From NCBI RefSeq assembly GCF_001723055.1, contig NZ_MDCR01000355.1:1-46299 (forward strand): DNA of 46,299 bases, given 5' to 3'. The position numbers and the translations under genes were made by a program. Source of the stretch: Streptomyces niveus. Lineage in GTDB: Bacteria > Actinomycetota > Actinomycetes > Streptomycetales > Streptomycetaceae. Shown in pieces: positions 14,510-22,590 of this stretch. The notes under the pieces were generated by a model. That model saw nothing but the letters and a program-made list of their open reading frames with translations, was not told the origin of the DNA and searched no databases. Positions within the stretch are counted from its first letter, which is position 1; the number at the start of each line of letters is the position of its first letter.

Positions 14510-15249
14510 CTCCCCCACCGCCCGGCACCGTCATCCTCTCGCCGCACTTCGACGACGCGGTGCTCTCACTCGCGGGGCTCATCCCCCAACTCCCCGGCCC
14601 CGTGACGGTCGTGACGGTGTACGGCGGTGAGCCCGGGCCGCACAACCCCGTCTCCTGGTGGGACAGCGTCTGCGGGTTCTCCACCGCGCGGGAGGCCCAT
14701 CGCGCCCGCCGTACGGAGGACGAGCGGGCCTGCGCGCTCCTGGGGGTCCGCAGCGTCGCCCTGGGCCATCCCGACGGCCCCTACGGCGAGCGGACGGAAC
14801 TGACGGACATCGACTCCTGTCTGGCCGAACTGTCCCCGGAGACCACGCTGTTGATCCCCGTGGCCACCAACCAGAAGGACCACCAGAAGGTCCGGGACCG
14901 CGCGCTGGCGGTGACCGAGAAGCTCGGCCGCCCGCTGCCGCTCGTCTACGCGGACCTCCCCTACACCGGCCATCTTGACGAGTGGGGCTCCCCCGAGACC
15001 GACGACGCGCTCGGCCGCAGCCATCCGTACGGGCTCGCCTACCAGGATCTGACGAGCCGTCATGAGCTGCGTCTCGCCCACCATCTGATGCTGACGGACG
15101 AACAGTGGGCCCTGAAGCGGGAGGCGGTGCAGTGCTACGGCTCGCAACTCGCCCCGCTGGCCGCCGATCACGGCATGGTGCTGGCGCGTACCGGGCCGCT
15201 GCGTGCCGAGCGAGTCTGGTCGATGGAGCCGCTGGCCGGGAGCGTCTGA
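14506..15249 (+). CDS. PIG-L/LmbE-family deacetylase
   Basis: A 247-residue zinc-dependent N-deacetylase of the PIG-L superfamily, which removes acetyl groups from GlcNAc-linked substrates (mycothiol MshB, lincomycin LmbE, GlcNAc-PI). The signature is SPHFDDAVLS (His14, Asp16, Asp17; Phe replaces the usual Pro). TARRTEDERACALLGV-like spacing follows (RRTEDERACALLGVRSVALGHPDG). PVATNQKDHQKVRDRAL supplies the distal His ligand. It is the third gene of the cassette and overlaps the previous stop (ATGA). It should act on the same molecule as the methyltransferase. Confidence 0.9.
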   Translation: MTPPPPGTVILSPHFDDAVLSLAGLIPQLPGPVTVVTVYGGEPGPHNPVSWWDSVCGFSTAREAHRARRTEDERACALLGVRSVALGHPDGPYGERTELTDIDSCLAELSPETTLLIPVATNQKDHQKVRDRALAVTEKLGRPLPLVYADLPYTGHLDEWGSPETDDALGRSHPYGLAYQDLTSRHELRLAHHLMLTDEQWALKREAVQCYGSQLAPLAADHGMVLARTGPLRAERVWSMEPLAGSV

Positions 15250-15265
15250 CGGAATTGACGGACGG

Positions 15266-16180
15266 TCACCAGCGGACGGATCGCGGGGGCTCGGGCGGCG
15301 GGGTGCCGGTGTCACGGTTCGCCGTGCCGGCCCCGCCCGTCCAGGTCGGCGGAACGGGCATCGTACGCGAGGCGCCCGGCGCCTCGGTCAGCTCCGGCCG
15401 GTTCGTCTCGCGCTTCCTGGCGGAGGTTTCGTTCCACTCGCCGTCCCCGAGGATCAGGAGCGGGTCGAACATGACGATCACGCCGGCCAGCACGAGAAAG
15501 ACGACCGGCCCCAGCAGCATCGGGAACATGATCGAGGGCAGCGCGTCGCCGGAGGCCCCCGTGCGGGGCGCCCCGCCGGCGAGATGCACGCTGACCGCGG
15601 CCATCCCCGTGTAGTGCATCGCGGTCACGGCCACGCCCATGATGAGGCTCGCGAGGAGGCTGGGGAAGAAGCCGCGTACGGAGACCGCCGCCCACAACGC
15701 CGCGGTCGCGGCGACGACGGCGATCACCACGGAGATCGTCACGATCGCGCTGTCGTAGTGGAGTTGGCCCTCCAGGCTCAGGCCGGCCATGCCCAGATAG
15801 TGCATCGCCGCGACGCCGAGACCGGTGATGACTCCGGCGGTGATCAGGACGGCCGGGGCGCTGCCCAGGTAGCCCACGATGAACACTCCGGCGCCGACCA
15901 CGAGGACCGCCACGGCCAGGCTGGCGACGGTGAGCGGGACGTCGTGGCCGATCGGCGTCTCGCGTACCTGAAAGCCCATCATGGCGATGAAGTGCATCGT
16001 CCAGATGCCGCAGCCGATGGAGGCCGCTCCGAGCGACAGCCAACCGGGTTTGAAGGACTGCGCCGCCCGGAGTGAGCGGGTGACGCAGCGCAGTCCCAGC
16101 GCGCTGCCCAGACAGGCCATCACGAAAGCCGCGATCGGCGTGAAGACCCCATAACTGAATCCGTCAACCGTGCCTTGCAT
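15266..16180 (-). CDS. MHYT-domain integral membrane sensor
   Basis: A 304-residue membrane protein with about seven transmembrane helices and three MHYT-type repeats: MHFIAM, MHYLGM and MHYTGM. The MHYT domain is predicted to bind copper through its Met/His residues at the outer membrane face and to sense O2, CO or NO. Here it is not fused to a GGDEF, EAL or kinase output domain; the last ~60 residues are a polar, Pro-rich tail in the cytoplasm. It converges with the PIG-L gene (16 bp apart) and is monocistronic. Confidence 0.9.
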   Translation of the reverse strand: MQGTVDGFSYGVFTPIAAFVMACLGSALGLRCVTRSLRAAQSFKPGWLSLGAASIGCGIWTMHFIAMMGFQVRETPIGHDVPLTVASLAVAVLVVGAGVFIVGYLGSAPAVLITAGVITGLGVAAMHYLGMAGLSLEGQLHYDSAIVTISVVIAVVAATAALWAAVSVRGFFPSLLASLIMGVAVTAMHYTGMAAVSVHLAGGAPRTGASGDALPSIMFPMLLGPVVFLVLAGVIVMFDPLLILGDGEWNETSARKRETNRPELTEAPGASRTMPVPPTWTGGAGTANRDTGTPPPEPPRSVRW

Positions 16181-16304
16181 GCGCAGTGCCCCTGTCCCTC
16201 ACATCTGTGGAGATGATGTGTAGGCGCTCAGATGGCCGGATGACAAGCCTCGTGCCCCAATATGCAGGAACTCCGGTGCGCAAATACCCTGTAGCGGCTG
16301 ATAG

Positions 16305-16814
16305 TCACCCGGCGGCGGGGCGGGGCGGCCACGCGCAGGGCGAGCCCATCGAGTCGCGGATGACCGTCGAGATCTGGCCGAGCGCGCGCAGTTGGTCCGC
16401 GTCGATCGGGTCGAGTACGAGCCGGCGGACCGCCTCGACATGGCCGGGCGCGGTGGCGACGAGTTTGTCGTATCCGGCGTCGGTGAGGGTCGCGACCGTG
16501 ACGCGGCCGTTCCCCGGGGAGGGGCTGCGGCGGACCCAGCCGCGCTTCTCCAGCGTGGACACGGCGTGGGAGAGGCGCGAGAGGGAGCCGTGCGCCAGGA
16601 CCGACAGGTCGCTCATGGGCAGCGTACGTCCGGGTGCCTCGGACAGGCCCGCCAGCACCAGATAGCCGAAGAAGCTCACCTTGGCGTCGCTCTGGAGCTG
16701 GGCGTCGAGCGCGCTGACGAGACCGAGGAGCATCCCGCTCAACGGCACCCACGACTCCAGCTCCGTCGCGGAGAGCCACGGCGTGTCGTCGCCCGGGGTG
16801 GTCTCGTCTGTCAT
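16305..16814 (-). CDS. MarR-family transcriptional regulator
   Basis: A 169-residue winged-helix regulator. The DNA-binding segment is RTLPMSDLSVLAHGSLSRLSHAVSTLEKRGWVRRSPSPGNGRVTVATLTDAGYDKL (recognition helix plus wing), flanked by dimerisation helices. It diverges from the FMN reductase gene across an 82-bp gap with two CTTGA-N4-TCAAG-type inverted repeats, so it very likely represses that gene and itself. The ligand is unknown, possibly a quinone or electrophile given the reductase target. Confidence 0.9.
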   Translation of the reverse strand: MTDETTPGDDTPWLSATELESWVPLSGMLLGLVSALDAQLQSDAKVSFFGYLVLAGLSEAPGRTLPMSDLSVLAHGSLSRLSHAVSTLEKRGWVRRSPSPGNGRVTVATLTDAGYDKLVATAPGHVEAVRRLVLDPIDADQLRALGQISTVIRDSMGSPCAWPPRPAAG

Positions 16815-16835
16815 GCGACGATCGTAGCGGCTTGA

Positions 16836-16882
16836 CTTGAGACTTCAAGCGCGGGCAGGATTGCGTCAGTTGACATCTCAAG
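16836..16882. promoter_or_regulatory. Twin operators between MarR and reductase genes
   Basis: CTTGAGACTTCAAG (16836-16849) and GTTGACATCTCAAG (16869-16882) share the form (C/G)TTGA-N4-TCAAG. Their centres are 33 bp apart, about three helical turns, in the divergent promoter region. They are probably MarR dimer sites. Confidence 0.65.
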
Positions 16883-16896
16883 CCAGGAGCAGGTTC

Positions 16897-17463
16897 ATGA
16901 CGGTGAAGATCGCGATCATTCTTGGCAGCACCCGCCCCGGCCGTAACGGCGAGGCCGTGGCCAAGTGGGCCCAGGAGATCGCCTCCCGGCGCACCGACGC
17001 GGAGTTCGAACTGGTCGACATCGCCGAGTTCAAGCTGCCGCATCTGGACGAGGCGATTCCGGCGACGATGGGGCAGTACGCGCACGACCACACCGTGGCG
17101 TGGGCGGAGAAGATCGCCTCCTTCGACGGCTATCTCTTCGTGACTCCCGAGTACAACCACTCGACGTCGGGCGCCCTGAAGAACGCCATCGACTTCCTGT
17201 ACGGCGAGTGGAACAACAAGGCCGCCGGCTTCATCAGCTACGGCAGCGTCGGCGGCACCCGGGCCGTAGAGCACCTGCGTCTGATCATGTCCGAGCTCCA
17301 GGTGGCGACCGTACGGGCCCAGGTCGCCCTCACGCTCAACGGGGACTTCGAGAACTACACCAAGTTCACGCCCGGCGCGCACCAGCAGGGGGCCCTGGAA
17401 ACCACGCTCGACCAGCTCGTGAGCTGGACGAAGGCGCTGCGGACGGTCCGTACCGACGCCTGA
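16897..17463 (+). CDS. NADPH-dependent FMN reductase
   Basis: A 188-residue flavodoxin-fold reductase. IILGSTRPGRNGEAVAKW is the FMN phosphate loop, VTPEYNHSTSGALKNAIDFLYGEWNNK the isoalloxazine-binding region, and SYGSVGGTRAVEHLRLI the second flavin contact. Relatives reduce FMN, azo dyes or quinones with NADPH. The ATG at 16897 follows CCAGGAGC. It is under the divergent MarR gene, which fits a redox-stress detoxification unit. Confidence 0.92.
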   Translation: MTVKIAIILGSTRPGRNGEAVAKWAQEIASRRTDAEFELVDIAEFKLPHLDEAIPATMGQYAHDHTVAWAEKIASFDGYLFVTPEYNHSTSGALKNAIDFLYGEWNNKAAGFISYGSVGGTRAVEHLRLIMSELQVATVRAQVALTLNGDFENYTKFTPGAHQQGALETTLDQLVSWTKALRTVRTDA

Positions 17464-17501
17464 CCGAGCACGACGCGGGACCCGGCCGTTGGCGGGGGCC
17501 G

Positions 17502-17530
17502 TTGACTCGGTCCTTGGCGCGTCCTACGTT
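17502..17530 (+). promoter_or_regulatory. Promoter of GH51 gene
   Basis: TTGACT (17502-17507), 17-bp spacer, TACGTT (17525-17530), ~60 bp before the GH51 start. Downstream at 17562-17577, GTCCGACATATCGAAC is an imperfect dyad (12 of 16 positions) that could be a repressor site. Confidence 0.5.
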
Positions 17531-17592
17531 CCCCTTGTTCATGTCCGGGATCGCGACCGGCGTCCGACATATCGAACAAAGGTGAGGAACGC

Positions 17593-19092
17593 ATGGCCTC
17601 TACCGCCCACTTCACCCTCGACCCCGCCTTCAGCGTCGGCGAGGTCGACGCCCGCCTCTTCGGCTCCTTCGTGGAGCACCTCGGCCGCTGCGTCTACACG
17701 GGGGTGTACGAGCCGGGCCACCCGTCCGCCGACGCCGCGGGCCTGCGGGGTGATGTGCTCGCTCTCGTAAGGGAGTTGGGCGTCAGCGTGATCCGCTATC
17801 CCGGCGGCAACTTCGTCTCCGGCCACCGGTGGGAGGACTCCGTCGGCCCCGTCGACGAGCGGCCCCGCCGGCTCGACCTCGCCTGGCACTCGACCGAGAC
17901 CAACCGGTTCGGCCTCGCCGAGTTCATGGATTTCGCCGGCAAGGCCGGCGCGGAGCCGATGATGGCGCTCAACCTCGGTACGCGCGGGGTGCGGGAGGCG
18001 CTCGATCTCCAGGAGTACGCCAACCACCCAGGCGGCACCGCCCTGTCCGAGCTGCGCCGGTCGCACGGCGCGAAGGAGCCGTACGGGATCAGGCTCTGGT
18101 GCCTCGGGAACGAGCTGGACGGCCCGTGGCAGACCGGGCACAAGACGGCACGGGAGTACGGGCGGCTCGCCGCCGAGACCGCGCGTGCCATGCGCCAGCT
18201 GGACCCGTCCGTCGAGCTCGTCGTGTGCGGCAGTTCGAACCAGTCCATGGCGACGTTCGCCGCGTGGGAGGCGGAGGTGCTGCTGGAGACGTACGACCTG
18301 GTCGACCACATCTCGCTGCACGCCTACTACGAGGAGACGGAGGGCGACCGGGACTCGTTCCTCGCCTCCGCCGTCGACATGGAGTCCTTCATCGAGAACG
18401 TGGTCGCCACCTGCGACCATGTGGGCGCCCGCCTCAAGTCCGGCAAGCGCGTGACGCTCTCCTTCGACGAGTGGAACGTCTGGTACCAGTCACGCTACGA
18501 GCCCCCGGCCGGCGACACCTGGGACGAGGCGCCCCGGCTGCTGGAGGACGCGTACTCCGTCACCGACGCGGTCGTGTTCGGTTCGCTGCTGATCGCGCTG
18601 CTTCGGCACGCCGACCGCGTGAGAGTCGCCTGTCTCGCCCAACTGGTCAATGTCATCGCGCCGATCATGACGGAGCCGGGCGGCGCGGCCTGGCGGCAGA
18701 CCACGTACTTCCCCTTCCAGCAGGCGTCGCGGTACGGCCGGGGCCGGGTGCTCCAGGTGGCGCCGGACTCGCCCACGTATGCGACGCGGAAGTACGGGGA
18801 GACCGATCTGCTGCACGCCACCGCCGTGCGGGGGGACGACGGGTCGGTCACGGTCTTCGCCGTGAACCGGAGTACGGCCGAGCCGCTGCCGCTGCAGGTC
18901 TCTCTGCACGGGACCGGCGTGCGCGAGGTCGTCGAACACAGTGCGCTCCATGACGCCGATCCCGACGCCCGCAATACCCTCGCCGACCCCGAACGGGTCG
19001 CGCCTCAGGCCCAGTTGGGCACCGTACTGTCGGGCGACCGGCTGCGTACCACGCTCGCACCGCTGTCCTGGAACATGATCCGGCTGGCCTGA
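17593..19092 (+). CDS. GH51 alpha-L-arabinofuranosidase
   Basis: A 499-residue enzyme that removes arabinofuranosyl side chains from arabinan or arabinoxylan fragments. FGSFVEHLGRCVYTGVYEP and VIRYPGGNFVSGHRWED are GH51 hallmarks. The acid/base is Glu174 in CLGNELDGPWQ and the nucleophile Glu293 in SFDEWNVWY. A C-terminal beta-sandwich ends PLSWNMIRLA. There is no signal peptide, so it acts on imported oligosaccharides. The ATG at 17593 has GGTGAGG 7 bp upstream. It precedes the GH2-importer operon but has its own promoter, and 200 bp separate them. Confidence 0.95.
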   Translation: MASTAHFTLDPAFSVGEVDARLFGSFVEHLGRCVYTGVYEPGHPSADAAGLRGDVLALVRELGVSVIRYPGGNFVSGHRWEDSVGPVDERPRRLDLAWHSTETNRFGLAEFMDFAGKAGAEPMMALNLGTRGVREALDLQEYANHPGGTALSELRRSHGAKEPYGIRLWCLGNELDGPWQTGHKTAREYGRLAAETARAMRQLDPSVELVVCGSSNQSMATFAAWEAEVLLETYDLVDHISLHAYYEETEGDRDSFLASAVDMESFIENVVATCDHVGARLKSGKRVTLSFDEWNVWYQSRYEPPAGDTWDEAPRLLEDAYSVTDAVVFGSLLIALLRHADRVRVACLAQLVNVIAPIMTEPGGAAWRQTTYFPFQQASRYGRGRVLQVAPDSPTYATRKYGETDLLHATAVRGDDGSVTVFAVNRSTAEPLPLQVSLHGTGVREVVEHSALHDADPDARNTLADPERVAPQAQLGTVLSGDRLRTTLAPLSWNMIRLA

Positions 19093-19131
19093 TCGCGGGG
19101 GCCCGATGTCGAGAAACCTCTGTGCGAGGTA

Positions 19132-19161
19132 TTTACACCGGGCCTTTTACATCGATGTAAT
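19132..19161 (+). promoter_or_regulatory. Promoter and palindromic operator of GH2/ABC operon
   Basis: TTTACA (19132-19137), 18-bp spacer, TGTAAT (19156-19161). The perfect 14-bp palindrome TTACATCGATGTAA (19147-19160) covers the end of the spacer and the -10, so a bound repressor would block polymerase. The form resembles LacI-family operators. The GH2 start is 130 bp downstream. Confidence 0.65.
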
Positions 19162-19291
19162 CGATGTCCGGCCGCACGCGTCCGCCCAGCCTCCCCGCTG
19201 TCCGTCCCGTGCCCGAGTGCTCAAGTGCCCCGCGCGCCCGTGCGCCTTCGTACCCAAGCGCCTACGTGCCTCTTCCCTGACCGGAGACGCC

Positions 19292-21259
19292 ATGTCACTG
19301 CCCCCCGCCGGCCCGCCCGACTCCCTGTCCGACCAGTCGAACACCGTCCCACGGCCCGAATATCCGCGCCCGAGCTTCGTGCGTGAGGAGTGGCGGAATC
19401 TCAACGGCACGTGGCAGTTCGCCTTCGACCCCGGCGACAGCGGTCTGGAACGCGGCCTGGTCCACCAGGAGTTCGACGGCCGGATCCTGGTGCCCTTCTG
19501 CCCCGAGTCCGAGCTGTCGGGCATCGGGGATCCCGACTTCCATCCCGCCGTCTGGTACCGGCGTACGGTGCGTGTGCCGGCGCACTGGGCGGGCCGGCGG
19601 GTGCTCCTGCACTTCGGCGCGGTCGACCATGACGCGACCGTGTGGGCCGACGGACGTGAAGTGGCCAGGCACAGCGGCGGGTTCACGTCCTTCACCGTGG
19701 ATCTCGGGGATGTCGCGGGGAGTTCGGCGGCGGGTCCGGGCGCGGACGGCGAGGTGGTCGTCGTCGTACGGGCCAGGGACAATCCGCACGGTCCGCAGGC
19801 ACGCGGCAAGCAGTCCGTGGAGTACGCCAACTCCGCCTGCCACTACACGCGGGTGACCGGGATCTGGCAGACGGTGTGGATGGAGCCGGTCGCCGACGTC
19901 CGGCTGGAACGGCCCCGCATCACGCCGGACCTCGGCTCGGGCGCGTTCCATCTCGACCTGCCGCTCTCCGCGAACCGTCCCGGGCATCGCGTACGGGCCG
20001 TGCTGCGCGACGCGGACGGCGACGCCGTCGTACGCGCCGAGGTCCGCGCCGACCTCGACCTCGCGCCGCGCATGGTGCTGACGGTCCCCGCCGGCCGGCT
20101 CAGGCCGTGGAGCCCGTCGGACCCGCATCTCTACTCGGCGCTGATCGAGCTGGTGGACGCGGCCGGGCAGGTGACCGACTCCGCCGTCTGCACGGCGGGG
20201 CTGCGGTCGGTGGCCATCGACGGCAAACGGCTGCTGCTCAACGGGCGGCCGGTCTTCCAGCGGCTCGTGCTCGACCAGGGCTGGTACCCGGACGGGCTGA
20301 TGACCGCGCCGGACGACGCCGCGCTGGTCCGTGACATCGAGCTCTCGCTCGCCGCGGGCTTCAACGGTGCCCGGCTCCACCAGAAGGTCTTCGAGGAGCG
20401 GTTCCTGCACCACGCCGACCGGCTGGGCTATCTCGTCTGGGGCGAGTTCGGCGACTGGGGCTGTGCGAGCGGCACCACCACCCGGGACAACCAGCGGCCG
20501 ACCGCCGGGTACACCGCGCAGTGGCTGGAGGCCCTGGAGCGGGACTACTCCCATCCCTCGATCGTCGGCTGGTGCCCGCTCAACGAGACCCATCAGAAGC
20601 TCCACGACCGGCAGAGCGTCCTGGACGACGTCACCCGGTCGATGTTCCTCGCGACGAAGGCCGCCGACCGTTCGCGGCCCGTCATCGACGCGTCCGGGTA
20701 CTCCCACCGCGTCGCCGAGACCGACGTGTACGACTCGCACAGCTACGAGCAGGACCCGGCGCTCTTCCGCGCGCAGATGGCGGGCCTGGACAAGGACGCG
20801 CCGTTCGTCAATCCGGACGAGCGGGACACCGATGCCGTGTGGTCGCTGCCGTATCGCGGACAGCCGTACTTCTGCAGCGAGTTCGGCGGCATCTGGTGGA
20901 ATCCGGAGGAGGCGGCGGCCCATCGCGACGGCCCGGACGGGGACGCGGGGGTGGACGACGCCGATCGCAGCGTCTCGTGGGGCTACGGCCAACGCCCGCG
21001 TACGGAGGAGGAGTTCCAGCGGCGCTTCGCCGGGCTGACGGGCGTACTGCTGGACGATCCGCACATGTTCGGCTACTGCTACACGCAGCTCACCGACGTG
21101 TTCCAGGAGCAGAACGGTGTCTACCGCTTCGACCGTACGCCGAAGCTCGATGTCGGGCGGCTCCGCCTGGCACAGGAGCGCCGCGCGGCGTTCGAGGGCC
21201 CGGCGGGAGCGGAGGCGGCGGCGGTCGGCGACGGCGGGGACAACGGGGACGAGCGGTGA
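19292..21259 (+). CDS. GH2-family beta-glycosidase
   Basis: A 655-residue intracellular glycoside hydrolase of family 2. A jelly-roll (WRNLNGTWQFAFDPGDSG ... VWYRRTVRVPAHWAGRRVLLHFGAVDHDATVWADG), an immunoglobulin-like domain and a TIM barrel are in the usual order. The acid/base is Glu432 (WCPLNETHQ) and the nucleophile Glu530 (YFCSEFGG). It is shorter than LacZ-type enzymes and resembles the beta-galactosidase/glucuronidase branch; the exact sugar is not readable. The ATG at 19292 follows CCGGAGA; an earlier in-frame ATG at 19106 is rejected because it would precede the promoter. It is the first gene of a four-gene operon and overlaps the next start by GTGA. Confidence 0.9.
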   Translation: MSLPPAGPPDSLSDQSNTVPRPEYPRPSFVREEWRNLNGTWQFAFDPGDSGLERGLVHQEFDGRILVPFCPESELSGIGDPDFHPAVWYRRTVRVPAHWAGRRVLLHFGAVDHDATVWADGREVARHSGGFTSFTVDLGDVAGSSAAGPGADGEVVVVVRARDNPHGPQARGKQSVEYANSACHYTRVTGIWQTVWMEPVADVRLERPRITPDLGSGAFHLDLPLSANRPGHRVRAVLRDADGDAVVRAEVRADLDLAPRMVLTVPAGRLRPWSPSDPHLYSALIELVDAAGQVTDSAVCTAGLRSVAIDGKRLLLNGRPVFQRLVLDQGWYPDGLMTAPDDAALVRDIELSLAAGFNGARLHQKVFEERFLHHADRLGYLVWGEFGDWGCASGTTTRDNQRPTAGYTAQWLEALERDYSHPSIVGWCPLNETHQKLHDRQSVLDDVTRSMFLATKAADRSRPVIDASGYSHRVAETDVYDSHSYEQDPALFRAQMAGLDKDAPFVNPDERDTDAVWSLPYRGQPYFCSEFGGIWWNPEEAAAHRDGPDGDAGVDDADRSVSWGYGQRPRTEEEFQRRFAGLTGVLLDDPHMFGYCYTQLTDVFQEQNGVYRFDRTPKLDVGRLRLAQERRAAFEGPAGAEAAAVGDGGDNGDER

Positions 21260-22569
21260 ACGGGCTCTCCCGGCGGCGGCTGCTGAAAGGGTCGCTGTAC
21301 GGGGCCGGGGCCGCCGTCCTCGCTCCCGCGCTCGGCGCCTGCGGCTCGGTCACCGGCAGCGTCTCGGACGCCGACGAGGTGCAGTTCTGGAATCTGTTCC
21401 AGGGGCCCGACGGGGCGCTGATGAAGGACATCACCCGCGACATCGAGCGCCGTACGCCGGGGCTGAAGGTCCGGAGCACGGTCCTGGAGTGGGGAGCGCC
21501 GTACTACACCAAGCTCGCCATGGCCTCCGCCGGCGGGCGCTCGCCGGACCTCGCGATCCTGCATCTGACGCGGCTGCCCGGCTACGCCCCCGGCGGGCTG
21601 CTCGATCCCTTCGACATGGATCTGCTGGCCGAGTTCGGGGTGCGCCGTGAGGATCTCAACGAGTCGGTGTTCAAGCGCTGTCTGTACGAGGGCGAGCCCT
21701 ACGCGATCCCTCTCGACACGCACCCGTTCATCATCTACTTCGACCGGGACATGATGGACGAATCCGGGCTCCTGAAGAGCGACGGGCAGCCGGTTCCCTT
21801 CGAGTCGCCCGCGCACTATCTCGAACTCGCGGGGAAACTGCGCGCGGACCATCCGGGCAAGCTCGGCCCGGTGTTCGGGCATACCAGCGACGCGGGCATG
21901 GGCTGGCGCATGTTCTGGACCCTGTTCAACCAGACCGGCGCCACGTTCGACCTGTCGGGCCGACGGCTGGAGATCGACCGCGAGAAGGCCGTGGAGATCG
22001 TCGAGTTCATGGCGGACATCGTGCGGCCCGACTGCCGGACGATGGACCTCACCACGGCGATCGCCACGTTCGCCAACGGGCAGTCCCCGCTGATCTTCGC
22101 GGGCGAGTGGGAGCTGAACACCTTCCGTACGGCCAAGAAGGACACCCTCGGCGCCGCTCCCTTCCCCACCTTCTTCGACCGGCCGGGCGGGGCGTCCGAC
22201 AGCCATTCGCTGGTGCTGCCCCACCGGGCCGACGCCGATCCGCGACGGCGGCGCCGTACGCATCAGTTCGTCGCCGAGCTGCTCAAGTCGAGCCTGGCGT
22301 GGGCGGAGGCCGGGCACATCCCGGCGTACCTGCCGGTGGTGGAGTCGAAGGAGTACGCGGGGCTGCGGCCGCAGGCCGACTACGCGGCGGCGGCCGATCA
22401 TCCGGTGCTCGATCCGCAGGCCTGGTTCACCGGCTCCGGCTCCGACTTCCAGAACCGGATGTGCCAGGCCCTTCAGCCGACCCTGACCGGGGCGGCGTCC
22501 GCGCGGAGCGCCGTACGGACGATGGAGTCGGAGATCAACACCCTTCTGTCCAAGCCGAATCCGGCCTGA
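21256..22569 (+). CDS. ABC sugar-binding lipoprotein (CUT1 type)
   Basis: A 437-residue extracellular solute-binding protein. The N-terminus has twin arginines (LSRRRLLKGSL), a hydrophobic stretch and the lipobox LGAC (Cys29), so it is a Tat-exported lipoprotein. VQFWNLFQGPDGALMKDI and IYFDRDMMDESGL are typical family-1 binding-protein segments. GTG at 21256 overlaps the GH2 stop. It should deliver an arabinose- or galactose-containing oligosaccharide to the two permeases that follow. Confidence 0.92.
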   Translation: MNGLSRRRLLKGSLYGAGAAVLAPALGACGSVTGSVSDADEVQFWNLFQGPDGALMKDITRDIERRTPGLKVRSTVLEWGAPYYTKLAMASAGGRSPDLAILHLTRLPGYAPGGLLDPFDMDLLAEFGVRREDLNESVFKRCLYEGEPYAIPLDTHPFIIYFDRDMMDESGLLKSDGQPVPFESPAHYLELAGKLRADHPGKLGPVFGHTSDAGMGWRMFWTLFNQTGATFDLSGRRLEIDREKAVEIVEFMADIVRPDCRTMDLTTAIATFANGQSPLIFAGEWELNTFRTAKKDTLGAAPFPTFFDRPGGASDSHSLVLPHRADADPRRRRRTHQFVAELLKSSLAWAEAGHIPAYLPVVESKEYAGLRPQADYAAAADHPVLDPQAWFTGSGSDFQNRMCQALQPTLTGAASARSAVRTMESEINTLLSKPNPA

Positions 22570-22590
22570 TCGCGAGGAGGAGGAAGAACG

